Notes: a model not told the origin generated them from the letters alone. 64,000 nt of DNA from Novipirellula galeiformis (GCF_007860095.1 NZ_SJPT01000010.1:124001-188000), one strand, 5' to 3'; positions 25,771 through 35,709 are shown, numbered from the stretch's first letter. Numbers and translations are program-made.

Positions 25771-26227
25771 AGCTAATTTATCGATGGAGTAAAATTCATG
25801 AGGATTCAGAAGGGGGGGGCGTCGGTGAACCAATGCGAGTGGGAGCTACAAAGACGCGAAGGCGTCGATGCCAATGTTTCTCGCCGTTTAAATATCCAGC
25901 ATCCCGACGTCCAGCACACTATAGTCGAATTCGCCCGCTTCGACGGGGCACTCACCGTGCGAGAGGGCCGGTTGGCCGACCGTTGGCTCAACCGGTTACT
26001 TTTGGTTTGCGTACGGACGACAACTCGGCTCACCCGCTCACTTCTCCACCGACACGATGCAGATTGCTATAATCCGGCGCCGCTCGATTGGGTAACGTTG
26101 ACCAAGGAAACGCCGAACGAAGCGGTGCGTTTTGATTCGCTTGCCATCTCTCGCGTCTCCGCCGCCGTTCGAAGCTCGCTCGCCCCATTTCACTCACACA
26201 CACTCTCTCACCGCCCAGGCCTAATCG
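25771..26227. other. Divergent intergenic region
   Basis: This separates the lactonase (-) and aquaglyceroporin (+) genes. No gene was seen. A run of eight G lies at about 25811-25819, and a TATAAT at 26068-26073 could be a -10 box for the aquaporin. Confidence 0.4.
26068..26073 (+). promoter_or_regulatory. Possible -10 box (TATAAT)
   Basis: An exact TATAAT preceded by TGC lies 154 bases upstream of the aquaglyceroporin start. The expected -35 position is poor (around CTTCTC), so this is only a candidate. Confidence 0.25.
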
Positions 26228-26980
26228 ATGTCGCCATTTGTTGCTGAGTTCATTGGAACGATGATGCTGATCCTGTTTGGCAACGGCGTGGTGGCCAATG
26301 TGGTGCTGGCGCGAACCAAAGGCAACGATTCGGGATGGATTGTGATCGCAGCGGGCTGGGGCATCGCAGTTTTCATTGGTGCATTTTGTGCGAATGACTT
26401 CAGCGGCGCCCACCTCAACCCGGCCGTCACCGTCGCCATGCTGGTGGCTGGCAAGCTGAGCACCGCCTCGGCGGTCCCCTATTTCACGGCTCAAATGCTT
26501 GGAGCAATCACCGGTGCCGTGCTCGTGTACCTGTATTATCGCGAACACTTCAAAGCGACCGATGATGGCGATCTGAAGCTGGCCTGTTTTTGCACTTCCC
26601 CCAACATCCGCAACTTGCCGCAAGCGTTCTTCTGTGAAGCGGTTGGCACCTTCGCCTTGATTCTGCCCATCTTTTTGATGATCACGCCGAGCTTGACCCA
26701 AGGTGATGCACCGCTCGATACCGATCCGGTATTGGGCCTCGGCACCCTCGGATTCTTACCGGTGGGGATGCTGGTCTTCGGGATCGGGTTGTCGCTAGGC
26801 GGGACAACGGGATACGCGATCAACCCGGCTCGCGACCTGGGGCCACGATTGGTCCACGCCCTGCTGCCGATCCCTGGCAAACGCTCGAGCGATTGGGGCT
26901 ACGCCTGGGTGCCGGTTGTTGGACCGATAGTCGGCGGCGCCCTGGCTGCGTACGTCTACGAGATCATTGGGCAATGGTAG
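26228..26980 (+). CDS. MIP-family aquaglyceroporin (GlpF-like)
   Basis: 250 residues, six membrane segments and the two half-helix NPA motifs: GAHLNPAVTVAML near 60 and GYAINPARDLGPRLVHAL near 200. Asp after NPAR and the longer loop before it are marks of glycerol facilitators rather than water-only aquaporins. It passes glycerol and other small polyols down their gradient through the inner membrane. No glycerol kinase or dehydrogenase gene is adjacent, so the physiological solute is open. Confidence 0.9.
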   Translation: MSPFVAEFIGTMMLILFGNGVVANVVLARTKGNDSGWIVIAAGWGIAVFIGAFCANDFSGAHLNPAVTVAMLVAGKLSTASAVPYFTAQMLGAITGAVLVYLYYREHFKATDDGDLKLACFCTSPNIRNLPQAFFCEAVGTFALILPIFLMITPSLTQGDAPLDTDPVLGLGTLGFLPVGMLVFGIGLSLGGTTGYAINPARDLGPRLVHALLPIPGKRSSDWGYAWVPVVGPIVGGALAAYVYEIIGQW

Positions 26981-27252
26981 GCTGAATAAACCAGTGGTAG
27001 GCGGGATGAATCCCTTCGACATCCGCCGGCAAGGCAAACGTCGGCAGCGGACGAGGCAACGCGAATTACCGTCCCGCTGCGGAATCATTTCCTTACCCTC
27101 GCATTCTGAGTTACAATTTTTCGGTTCCCCATGCCGATCGTCATCACGCCACCCCCTCGCTGCAGGTATGATTGCGACTGCGCGGGATGCCTTCTGCGGA
27201 TTCGCAGAAGCCGACCTTGCACGGCAATGATCTCACCGCGACTCTCACTTGA

Positions 27253-28608
27253 TTGGATTTTCCCTTGAAGCGATTCCCCCCTTCCCCTTGGATTGCAAGC
27301 TCCTACGTGGTTGCCTTCTCCGCCTTGGTGCTCGGTCTGGCCCCGTTCGGCGCGATGCCAAACGCACCGTCGACCACGCAAGCTGCGGAGCCCACGTTGG
27401 CGGCCGATCCTGTGAAGCTAACGTCAACGGATTGGCCCGGATGGCGAGGCCCCAATAGTGACGGCGTCGCGTCCTCCGAGCAAGATCCGCCAATCAAATG
27501 GAGTGATACCACTAACGTTCGCTGGCGAGTGCCGGTTCCTGGTCGCGGCCATGGTTCACCCACCGTGTTGGGGCAACGGGTGTACCTTCCCACCGCCGAT
27601 GCAGCGAATGAAACTCAGAAGGTGTTGTGCTGGGACCGCGAGACGGGAAAACCGATTTGGGAGTCAGTGGTGCATCGCGGCGGTTTCGAGAACAAAAGTG
27701 GTCGCAAAGCCAACGAGAAAGCAACCCTAGCCTCCTCGACCATCGCCACCGATGGAAAGCAGTTGTTTATCAATTTCATCAATGACAGCGCCATGTTCAC
27801 TTCCGCGATCAGCTTGGAGGGCGAGGTTCTGTGGCAGACGCGAATCAGTGACTATTTGATCCACCAAGGTTACGGTTCGTCACCGACGATCTATCAAGGC
27901 TTGGTGATCGTGACGTCTGACAACAAAGGAGGCGGTGCGATCGCGGCATTGGATCGCAACAGTGGCAAAATTGTTTGGAAACGCGATCGTCCCGAGTTAC
28001 CCAACTATGCCTCTCCGATCGTGTTGAAGATCGACGGACGCGACCAATTGATCGTCACCGGGTGTGAGTTGGTGACCAGTCTGAATCCATTGACCGGGGA
28101 AACGTTGTGGGAAATTGAGGGAGCGACCACGGAATGTGTGACCACCACCGTGACCGACGGCAAGCATGTTTACAGCAGTGGTGGATACCCACGCAGCCAC
28201 ATCGCCGCGATCGCCGCGGATGGCTCCGGAGAGATCGTTTGGGACCTGAACCTACGACTCTATGTCCCCTCGCTGCTGCATCGAGATGGCTACCTCTATT
28301 TCACGCTCGACGCAGGCGTTGCGATGTGCTTGGACAGCAACACCGGTGAAACGGTCTGGAAAGAGCGACTGGGGGGAACCTTCAGCAGTTCGCCGGTTCT
28401 CGTTCAAGATCGCATCTACGCAACCAACGAAGAAGGCGTCACGTTTGTGTTCCGAGCGACCCCGGATGGCTTTGAAAAATTGGCTGAGAACGAGCTCGGC
28501 GAAAGTGTCTTCGCGTCACCGGCGATCACCGGTGGCCAGATCTACCTTCGCGTGGGCCAATACGAGGGTGATACACGTCAAGAATTCCTGTACTGCATTG
28601 GAAAATGA
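27253..28608 (+). CDS. Exported PQQ-like beta-propeller protein
   Basis: 451 residues with a TTG start at 27253 (a second TTG at 27265 is equally possible). A signal peptide covers about residues 5-45. WPGWRGPNSDGVASSEQDPP is the planctomycete lead-in to PQQ-like propellers. Blade repeats follow, with ALDRNSGKIVWKRDRP, LNPLTGETLWEIEG and CLDSNTGETVWKERLGG. No Asp/Ca2+ quinoprotein dehydrogenase site was identified, so this is probably a BamB-like binding or scaffold propeller outside the cytoplasm, not a dehydrogenase. It stands alone. Confidence 0.82.
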   Translation: MDFPLKRFPPSPWIASSYVVAFSALVLGLAPFGAMPNAPSTTQAAEPTLAADPVKLTSTDWPGWRGPNSDGVASSEQDPPIKWSDTTNVRWRVPVPGRGHGSPTVLGQRVYLPTADAANETQKVLCWDRETGKPIWESVVHRGGFENKSGRKANEKATLASSTIATDGKQLFINFINDSAMFTSAISLEGEVLWQTRISDYLIHQGYGSSPTIYQGLVIVTSDNKGGGAIAALDRNSGKIVWKRDRPELPNYASPIVLKIDGRDQLIVTGCELVTSLNPLTGETLWEIEGATTECVTTTVTDGKHVYSSGGYPRSHIAAIAADGSGEIVWDLNLRLYVPSLLHRDGYLYFTLDAGVAMCLDSNTGETVWKERLGGTFSSSPVLVQDRIYATNEEGVTFVFRATPDGFEKLAENELGESVFASPAITGGQIYLRVGQYEGDTRQEFLYCIGK

Positions 28609-28691
28609 TTCGGATCTCCCGCGAGCCTAAGCTGCGTCAAGCCCCAGCTCCGCTGAGATAGCCAGCTCATTTTGAAACGACACCAGGAGCG

Positions 28692-29270
28692 ATGGTGGAG
28701 ACGATTGAACTCGCCGACGGAGGACGACTGCTTTACGAAGAAGTCTTTCTAGAGCCAGAGCTGGCGGATCGCTATTTTGTCGAACTGCGGGATCATTGCC
28801 TCTGGGAACAGAAACCGGCGTTGTTTGGTCACATGCAACCTCGCTTGACCGCGTCCTACGGCGACGCAGGAATCACGTATCGCTATTCCGGCACCGTGAA
28901 TGTCGCGTTGCCGTGGACCGCGACGATGTTGGAGATCAAACACCGAATCGAAGCGGTTTGCGGCCAATACAACTACTGTCTGATGAACCGCTACCGATCG
29001 GGGTCGGACAGCATGGGATTGCACGCCGATGATGAACCGGAGATGGGCAACGTGATCGGATCACTCTCGTTAGGGGCGACCCGCACGTTTCGAATTCGCC
29101 ATAATTTTAGCAAGGAAACGAGGAAGTTTCCCGCCGGGCACGGAACCTTGATCATCATGGCCGGAACGATGCAGCAATTCTGGAAACACGATATTCCAAA
29201 GACGACGCAAGCGGTGGGCGAGAGAATCAATCTGACGTTCCGTGAGATCAAGAAAACTGAGATCAAGTAG
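28692..29270 (+). CDS. AlkB-like 2-oxoglutarate/Fe(II)-dependent dioxygenase
   Basis: 192 residues, similar in layout to human ALKBH2/3 and their bacterial relatives. The iron ligands are His111 and Asp113 in GLHADDEPEMG and His166 in FWKHDIPK. The 2-oxoglutarate arginines are Arg178 and Arg184 in RINLTFR. NRYRSGSDSMG before the HxD is the typical substrate-side loop. The family removes alkyl groups from damaged DNA or RNA bases by oxidation. GGAG lies two bases before the ATG, or five before an in-frame GTG at 28695. No ada gene is nearby. Confidence 0.88.
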   Translation: MVETIELADGGRLLYEEVFLEPELADRYFVELRDHCLWEQKPALFGHMQPRLTASYGDAGITYRYSGTVNVALPWTATMLEIKHRIEAVCGQYNYCLMNRYRSGSDSMGLHADDEPEMGNVIGSLSLGATRTFRIRHNFSKETRKFPAGHGTLIIMAGTMQQFWKHDIPKTTQAVGERINLTFREIKKTEIK

Positions 29271-29506
29271 ACTTAGCTTTCGCCGAGACTGGATTTCCCG
29301 TGGTGGCGTGTATCCAGTGGCGTATATCCAATTGGGTTTGCCTGACGCGGAGTCGCCGGATCGCCCCCCTTTGCCGTTTCACCAGCCCCGGAATCGTGCG
29401 GTAATAAAATTTTTACGGGGCTGAATTTTTAACGGGGCTGGCCTGCGCCCCGTGCCGTCAGGTCAAATAGAGCGCTCGCAACCCTTCCATTGCCGGAGCC
29501 ATTCTT

Positions 29507-32134
29507 TTGACCGCTACCCAATCTGTTCAAGCCGTCTATCGCAGCGATTACCAACCCCCGACTTATTGGATCGACAACGTCGAACTTGAATTCGATCTCG
29601 ATCCTCGCGAGACGCTCGTGACGGCGCGGATCGCGGTTCGTCGCAATGCGGACCAAGCTTCCCACACGCTCGAATTGGCCGGACAACATTTGCAGCTGCA
29701 ATCCGTGTCGGTCGATGGCACACCGCTCAGCGCCAACGAATACTCCATCAGCAACGAATCTTTGACGCTAACGGAGCTCCCCGAAACGTGCGTGATCGAG
29801 ACCCAAGTGCTCGTCTCGCCGGTCTCCAACAAAACGCTCTCGGGGCTCTACCAAACCTCGGGAAATTACTGCACCCAATGCGAAGCGGTCGGCTTTCGCC
29901 GGATCACCTATTTTCTTGATCGCCCCGATGTAATGGCGACGTATCGGGTGACCCTTCGTGCTGACAAGAAAACGTGTCCGGTGATGCTGTCCAACGGAAA
30001 TCGCATTGCCCAACGAGATTTGGGCGACGATCGACACGAAGTCGTCTGGGAAGATCCCTTCCCCAAACCCAGTTACTTGTTTGCGTTGGTCGCAGGCAAT
30101 TTGAAATGCCATCGCGGAACCTTCACCACCGCCAGCGGTCGCGAAGTGGCGCTGGAAATCTGGGTCGAACCGCAAAACATCGACAAGTGTGAACACGCCT
30201 TGGTATCGCTACAGAAATCGATGAAGTGGGACGAGGACGTCTTTGGGCTCGAATACGACCTGGACATCTATATGATCGTAGCGGTCAACGATTTCAACAT
30301 GGGAGCGATGGAAAACAAAGGCCTCAACGTCTTCAATTCCAAGTACGTGCTCGCCTTGCCCGAGACGGCGACCGACGAAGACTACATGTTGATCGAAGCG
30401 GTCATCGCCCACGAATACTTTCACAATTGGACCGGCAACCGCGTCACCTGTCGCGATTGGTTTCAATTGACGTTGAAAGAAGGGTTAACGGTCTTCCGTG
30501 ACCAACAATTCACCGCCGATCAAACCTCCGCGGCGGTCAAGCGAATCGATGATGTGTCGGGATTGCGGGCGGGCCAGTTCGTGGAAGACAGCGGACCGAT
30601 GGCACACCCGATCCGGCCCGAATCTTATATCTCGATGGACAACTTCTACACCGCAACGGTCTATCGCAAAGGGGCCGAGATCGTGCGAATGTATCACACG
30701 ATGTTGGGCCCCGAAGGATTCCGACGCGGACTGGATCTGTATTTCCAACGGCATGACAACAGCGCCGTCACCTGCGACGACTTTCGGGCTGCGATGGCGG
30801 ATGCCAACGACATGAATTTCGATCGGTTTGATCGCTGGTATTCGCAAGCGGGAACGCCGGAGTTGTTCGTCAGCGAACACTGGGACGCCGACAAGAGTGA
30901 ATTCTCGCTCACGTTGCAACAAGCCTATCCGTCGCTTTCCGGCGGCAATCCCGGCACCACCCACCGAAAACCGGTGCCGTTGCCCGTCCGTGTTGGCTTG
31001 CTCGACGCCAACAGCGGCGATGAGTTGAACGAGCATTCACGTGTGCTGCAATTGGAAACCGAGTCCGAGACGTTCACATTTAGCGGTCTGAACGCAAAGC
31101 CGATCGCGTCAGTGTTACGAGGTTTTTCGGCGCCGGTTCGGCTGCGAATGGATCGTAGCGATGCTGAACTTGCCTTTCTGATGGCACACGATACCGATGC
31201 CCTGAATCGTTGGGATGCCGGCCAAACGCTGGCCGCAAAATTGTTGCTACAGTCAGCCAAAGACGTGTCTGATGGCGTCGAACTGAAATTATCCGAACAT
31301 TTCCGCAGCGCGTTTGCTCGCGTGCTGCAGGATGATGCTGTGGACGAAGCCTTCAAAGCGCTTGCCTTGACCCTGCCGCGTGAGAGCGTGTTGGGGCAAG
31401 AGATGGATGTGATCGATCCCGATGCACTACACACCGCACGTGAATTCTTTCGCAGCCGTCTTGGCGAAGTTTTCTACACCGAATTCATGGCGATGTATCA
31501 CGCGTTGGCTGCCGATGGGGCGTATCAAAACGATCAAACTTCGATCAATCGTCGCCGCTTGAAAAACGTCGTGTTGGGATACCTTGCAACCCAGCACTCC
31601 GACGAGGTCATCGCGTTGATCCGCAACCAATTCGAGCGGGCGGATAACATGACGGACAAACAAGCTGCATTGTCATTGTTGGCCGATTTGGACACGCCCG
31701 ATCGAGAGCAAGCGCTTGCTGCGTTTTATGATCAATATCACCACGATCCCTTGGTCATCGACAAATGGTTTGCCGTTCAAGCAGGTTCGCAACGTGCCGA
31801 TGGGATTGAGCAAGTCCGACAATTGACGGAGCACCAAGATTTTTGCATGGAGAATCCCAATCGCGTGCGATCGTTATTGGGAGCGTTTACGCAAAACCAA
31901 GTCCGTTTTCATCAAGCCGACGGGGCGGGGTATCAATTGCTCGCGGATTATGTGCTGCAAATCGAAGCTGCCAATCCTCAGCTTGCCGCGAGATTGGTGG
32001 CGGCGTTTAATAGTTACCGGCGATTTGATGCTTCGCGGCAAGCGATCATCCGAGGCGAACTGAAACGGATTGCTGACCATCCTGGCTTGTGCAAAGACGT
32101 TCACGAGATCGTACAACGAGCCCTGTCTTTCTAA
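29507..32134 (+). CDS. pepN: Aminopeptidase N (M1 family)
   Basis: 875 residues, the length of E. coli PepN. The start is a TTG at 29507 with GGAG nine bases upstream; no ATG is suitably placed. The exopeptidase motif GAMEN is at 266-270. The zinc site is HEYFH at 302-306 with Glu325 in LKEGLTVF. CEAVGFRRITYFLDRPDVMATY and FNSKYVLALPETATDEDY are further PepN blocks, and the C-terminal alpha-helical DUF3458-type domain is present. It trims N-terminal residues from peptides in the cytoplasm; no signal peptide is seen. Confidence 0.95.
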   Translation: MTATQSVQAVYRSDYQPPTYWIDNVELEFDLDPRETLVTARIAVRRNADQASHTLELAGQHLQLQSVSVDGTPLSANEYSISNESLTLTELPETCVIETQVLVSPVSNKTLSGLYQTSGNYCTQCEAVGFRRITYFLDRPDVMATYRVTLRADKKTCPVMLSNGNRIAQRDLGDDRHEVVWEDPFPKPSYLFALVAGNLKCHRGTFTTASGREVALEIWVEPQNIDKCEHALVSLQKSMKWDEDVFGLEYDLDIYMIVAVNDFNMGAMENKGLNVFNSKYVLALPETATDEDYMLIEAVIAHEYFHNWTGNRVTCRDWFQLTLKEGLTVFRDQQFTADQTSAAVKRIDDVSGLRAGQFVEDSGPMAHPIRPESYISMDNFYTATVYRKGAEIVRMYHTMLGPEGFRRGLDLYFQRHDNSAVTCDDFRAAMADANDMNFDRFDRWYSQAGTPELFVSEHWDADKSEFSLTLQQAYPSLSGGNPGTTHRKPVPLPVRVGLLDANSGDELNEHSRVLQLETESETFTFSGLNAKPIASVLRGFSAPVRLRMDRSDAELAFLMAHDTDALNRWDAGQTLAAKLLLQSAKDVSDGVELKLSEHFRSAFARVLQDDAVDEAFKALALTLPRESVLGQEMDVIDPDALHTAREFFRSRLGEVFYTEFMAMYHALAADGAYQNDQTSINRRRLKNVVLGYLATQHSDEVIALIRNQFERADNMTDKQAALSLLADLDTPDREQALAAFYDQYHHDPLVIDKWFAVQAGSQRADGIEQVRQLTEHQDFCMENPNRVRSLLGAFTQNQVRFHQADGAGYQLLADYVLQIEAANPQLAARLVAAFNSYRRFDASRQAIIRGELKRIADHPGLCKDVHEIVQRALSF

Positions 32135-32179
32135 AATTCTATCCAGAAGTGCATTCCCCTCCGCTCGGATGCTTGAGCC

Positions 32180-32199
32180 GACGATCCCACGGGATCGTC
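32180..32199. terminator. Perfect palindrome after pepN
   Basis: GACGATCCC-AC-GGGATCGTC forms a 9-bp stem about 46 bases past the pepN stop. No T run follows. It may be a transcript-end hairpin for pepN or a binding site near the next gene's leader. Confidence 0.4.
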
Positions 32200-32262
32200 A
32201 GTGGCATCAATGGAGAATGACGTTTTAGATCGAGTGACTTGCTGGATCCAATGGAGAATACG

Positions 32263-33069
32263 ATGACGGAATTCATCTGCGTGACCTGTGGGACGCAATT
32301 CGCCGCGACCGACCAGCCTCCCGATTCATGCACGATCTGTGAGGACGAGCGACAATACGTCGGCCTCGCTGGGCAGCGCTGGACCACGCTGAGCGGATTG
32401 CAACAATCGCACCGCAACACCGTCAAGTTGGCAGAGCCCGGCTTAGTTGGCATCGGCATCGAGCCTGCGTTCGCGATCGGCCAACGCGCCTTGTTGGTCA
32501 CCCATCCCAGCGGAAACGTGCTCTGGGATTGTATCCCGTTGATCGACGATGGCTTGGTGCAAATGATTCACGGGATCGGCGGCATCTCCGCGATCGCGAT
32601 TAGCCATCCACACTACTACAGCAGCATGGTGCAGTGGAGCCGAGCGTTCCAGTGTCCGATCTATCTGCACGCGGCGGATCGCCAATGGGTGATGCGCCCC
32701 GACCCGGCCATCGAGTTCTGGGAGGGCGAGACAAAAACGATTGGGGAGGGTTTGACGCTGGTGCGCTGTGGCGGTCACTTCGCTGGCGGCACCGTACTTC
32801 ACTGGGCGAACGGGGCCGATGGCAACGGAGTGATGCTCAGTGGTGATATTTTGCAAGTCGTCCCCGATCGCCGTTGGGTCAGCTTCATGCATTCGTATCC
32901 GAACCTGATCCCATTGTCGGCAGCAAAGGTCCGGCGCATCGCCGAATCAGTCGCCCCTTACGATTTTGCCCGTATCTACGGTGCATGGTGGGACAAGGTG
33001 GTTCCGTCGGACGCGAAGGCGGCGGTCGATCGATCCGCTCGGCGTTACATTGACGCGTTTCAAGATTGA
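32263..33069 (+). CDS. MBL-fold protein with N-terminal CxxC...CxxC zinc motif
   Basis: 268 residues from the ATG at 32263, with GGAG six bases upstream; earlier in-frame starts at 32239 and 32251 are less likely. Cys6-x2-Cys9 and Cys23-x2-Cys26 form a rubredoxin/zinc-ribbon-like knuckle. The rest follows the metallo-beta-lactamase fold: AIAISHPHYYSSMVQWS stands where HxHxDH is expected, then GGHFAGGTVLHW, LSGDILQVVPD and the C-terminal IYGAWWDKVV. The first metal motif is HPHYYS, so one ligand set is degenerate. The reaction is unknown; hydrolase and thioesterase are possible. Confidence 0.75.
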   Translation: MTEFICVTCGTQFAATDQPPDSCTICEDERQYVGLAGQRWTTLSGLQQSHRNTVKLAEPGLVGIGIEPAFAIGQRALLVTHPSGNVLWDCIPLIDDGLVQMIHGIGGISAIAISHPHYYSSMVQWSRAFQCPIYLHAADRQWVMRPDPAIEFWEGETKTIGEGLTLVRCGGHFAGGTVLHWANGADGNGVMLSGDILQVVPDRRWVSFMHSYPNLIPLSAAKVRRIAESVAPYDFARIYGAWWDKVVPSDAKAAVDRSARRYIDAFQD

Positions 33070-33304
33070 TCGTGCGTCACCGGGACTCACCGATCGCTTG
33101 CCTGGGGATCCGTGCACTTGAGAGGCATCACGTCATCGCGGGAATCGAGATGACATTTGGCCAGTCGAATTCGATCGCAAAAACAGCGCTGCGAGGCCTG
33201 CTAAATAGGTGTTTCTGCGACGCCCGCCACGGTATCATTGCAGCCATTCTTCGCTGCTGTTGTGTTTACAGCGATCCCCCGCAAATATATTCACGGCCCT
33301 TTCA

Positions 33305-35461
33305 ATGACTCCGATCGACTATTTTGTACTCGCTGGCTATTTCGCCGTCATGATCGCGATCGGTATCTGGGCGATGCGTCGGGTCAGCGACCAAGAAGAC
33401 TACTTCATGGGCGGCCGTGGTTTTGGCAAAGTGATGCAAACCTTTGCGGCCTTTGGTGCGGGCACTGGTGCCCACGAACCGGTCCAAGTTGGCAGCACGG
33501 CTTGGACCAGCGGATTGAGTGGAGCTTGGTCCGCATTGATGTGGTTATTCGTCACTCCGATCTATTGGATCACCGCAGTCTGGTATCGCCGCATGCGTCA
33601 TTTGACGCTGGGGGATTGGTTCGTCGAACGGTATGAATCACGCAACATGGGAGCGGCCTACACATTATTCGCGATCGTCTTCTATATGGTTTATCTGTCG
33701 ACGATGTTTTCCGCCCTGGCGGCGTTTGCGGTGCCTTTGATGGGCGTAGAAACCGGACTCTTTGGATACGATTTAAAGTACACGCTGATTCCTGCGATTG
33801 CGATGGTCGTGATTTTGTATGGCGTTCTGGGTGGCTTGACTGCGGCGTACTGGACTGACTTGGTTCAGGGGCTGTTCATTATTTTGCTCTCGGTCCTGCT
33901 GATTCCGTATGGTCTGTGGGCGTTGGCGAAACAATACGGCGGCGAGAACGAACAAGGATTGATGGACGGGTTTCGCATCATGCACGAACGCGTTTCCATC
34001 GACTATTTCAACTTATTCTCCGGTCCCAGCAGTGGTGAGTTTCCGATTCACTACATCATTTCACTATCGTTGTTGGCGATGGTCGGCATCGTGGTGCAAC
34101 CCCACTTCATTGCTACCGGAGGCGGTTCAGCAAAAACCGAAGACGAAGCTCGGATTGGATTGGTCGTCGGTAACTTTTTGAAGCGACTTTGCACTGCCGG
34201 TTGGGCGTTAACCGCGTTGATCGCGTTAGCACTGTTGGCGGGCAATCCCGAGATTGCCACGAACCCCGATCGCGTCTGGGGCGTCGCGGCTCGAGAGATC
34301 CTGGGACCGTTGAATCTAGGACTCGTTGGGCTCATGCTGGCTTGCTTGTTAGCGGCGATGATGAGCTCGGCCGACACCTACATGATCGTCACCTCGGGAT
34401 TGGTCGTCCGCAACGTCTACGCTGCTTATGTGGATTCCGAGGCCAGCGAAAAGAAATACGTATTAGTCGGACGGATGACCGGTTTGGTGATCATCATTGG
34501 CGCCGCCGTATTCGCATTGATGTATGCCGATGTATTTGGTCAGTTCAAAATGGCGATGGAATTGCCGATTTTGTTTGCCGCACCGTTTTGGCTTGGCATG
34601 TATTGGCGGCGCGTCAATCGGACGGCGGTATGGGGTACGATCGCGTTCTCGTTGCTGCTCTTCTTCATCTTGCCCGTTGCGATTCCGATGATCAATCCCG
34701 GCCTCCGCACGAATCCCTCGCTGGCCACGACCACCCACGTGGTGACGAAAACATTCGAGCGCACGGCGACCGAGTCCGACGTGGCTCGCCACGAAGCATG
34801 GACCGCCGCCAATGCGGCGTTGGCAGCGAACGGCGGATCCGCAAAGGCGACAATCGGACCGCCACCCCCGGCCGCAACGCTCGGTCAACCGATTGCGATT
34901 ACGATCAAAAGCGGCGGAGCCTCAATCTTCTGGAGAGGTGATGTGCAAGCGGTGGGTACGCCGCAATTAGAGTTGGTCGATGAACGCCAAGAAGGCGACA
35001 TGTTGGTCCGTGTGGAGCGAAAAACCGGGCCGCAAATCGGTCAAGGTTCGTTCAACTTGGACTTCCTGCTTTACTCCGCCGTTGGCATCGATTTGTCGGG
35101 AGCCTCTCGGGCGACGTTAGAAACGTTGCGGTTGCCGACACGCTTGTTAACCCCGTTCCTCGTTCTGATCCTACTCAGCTTGCTGACACCGCGAGGCAGC
35201 ACCGAGGTCTTGAATCGATACTTTGCCAAAATGAACACCCCGGTCGTAGCCGACCCCGAGGCTGATCAAGCATTGCTCGAGCAGGCTTACGCTTCTCCGG
35301 CGACCACCGCAACGCGTAAATTGTTCCCAGCGTCGGATTGGGAATTTGTCAAACCGACGAGCAAGGACGTGGCCGGTTTTGTCGCCTCGTGTATCTTCTG
35401 TGTTCTGTTCGTCGGAATGCTAATGTGGGTCGCAACGATCGGCAGCGTGTCTGGGAATTGA
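33305..35461 (+). CDS. Sodium:solute symporter with extra soluble domain
   Basis: 718 residues from the ATG at 33305. The SSF core occupies about 1-470: GGRGFGKVMQTFAAFGAGTG, TAYWTDLVQGLFIILLSVLLIPYG and LACLLAAMMSSADTYM match the family's sodium-site helices. Between about 475 and 610 lies a ~135-residue hydrophilic insert, alanine/threonine-rich then beta-like. Membrane segments follow near 612-630 and 690-712, with a soluble stretch between them. The solute cannot be read. No signal for a partner kinase is seen. The neighbours (MBL-fold and sulfatase genes) do not clarify the substrate. Confidence 0.85.
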   Translation: MTPIDYFVLAGYFAVMIAIGIWAMRRVSDQEDYFMGGRGFGKVMQTFAAFGAGTGAHEPVQVGSTAWTSGLSGAWSALMWLFVTPIYWITAVWYRRMRHLTLGDWFVERYESRNMGAAYTLFAIVFYMVYLSTMFSALAAFAVPLMGVETGLFGYDLKYTLIPAIAMVVILYGVLGGLTAAYWTDLVQGLFIILLSVLLIPYGLWALAKQYGGENEQGLMDGFRIMHERVSIDYFNLFSGPSSGEFPIHYIISLSLLAMVGIVVQPHFIATGGGSAKTEDEARIGLVVGNFLKRLCTAGWALTALIALALLAGNPEIATNPDRVWGVAAREILGPLNLGLVGLMLACLLAAMMSSADTYMIVTSGLVVRNVYAAYVDSEASEKKYVLVGRMTGLVIIIGAAVFALMYADVFGQFKMAMELPILFAAPFWLGMYWRRVNRTAVWGTIAFSLLLFFILPVAIPMINPGLRTNPSLATTTHVVTKTFERTATESDVARHEAWTAANAALAANGGSAKATIGPPPPAATLGQPIAITIKSGGASIFWRGDVQAVGTPQLELVDERQEGDMLVRVERKTGPQIGQGSFNLDFLLYSAVGIDLSGASRATLETLRLPTRLLTPFLVLILLSLLTPRGSTEVLNRYFAKMNTPVVADPEADQALLEQAYASPATTATRKLFPASDWEFVKPTSKDVAGFVASCIFCVLFVGMLMWVATIGSVSGN

Positions 35462-35583
35462 TGCAATGGCCGTTTGAATTGGTTTGGGCACTCGCGGTGC
35501 ATGGATTTTCCAGCACCGCGTCTGGGCATTGTTGAGTTCGTGACCGGTCTCCGCCCAAGCAGTCGGATTTCACCAAGCAAATC

Positions 35584-35675
35584 ACAACCCGACGCGTCAG
35601 CGAGGGACCGAGTCAAGATTGAGATCCCCTCGCTGACGCTTCGGGTTGTCAATAAAGCACAACTTCAAAACGCAC
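35584..35675. repeat. Dispersed repeat family A, copy 2
   Basis: The inner palindrome is 35584-35649: arms ACAACCCGACGCGTCAGCGA and TCGCTGACGCTTCGGGTTGT differ at one position within a ~24-base stem. The outer right arm CAACTTCAAAACGCA lies at about 35660-35674; the left outer arm is missing. It lies between the convergent symporter and sulfatase genes. Confidence 0.85.
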
Positions 35676-35709
35676 GCGAAGGGCTATTCACCTCAACGGC
35701 GAAGGTGGC

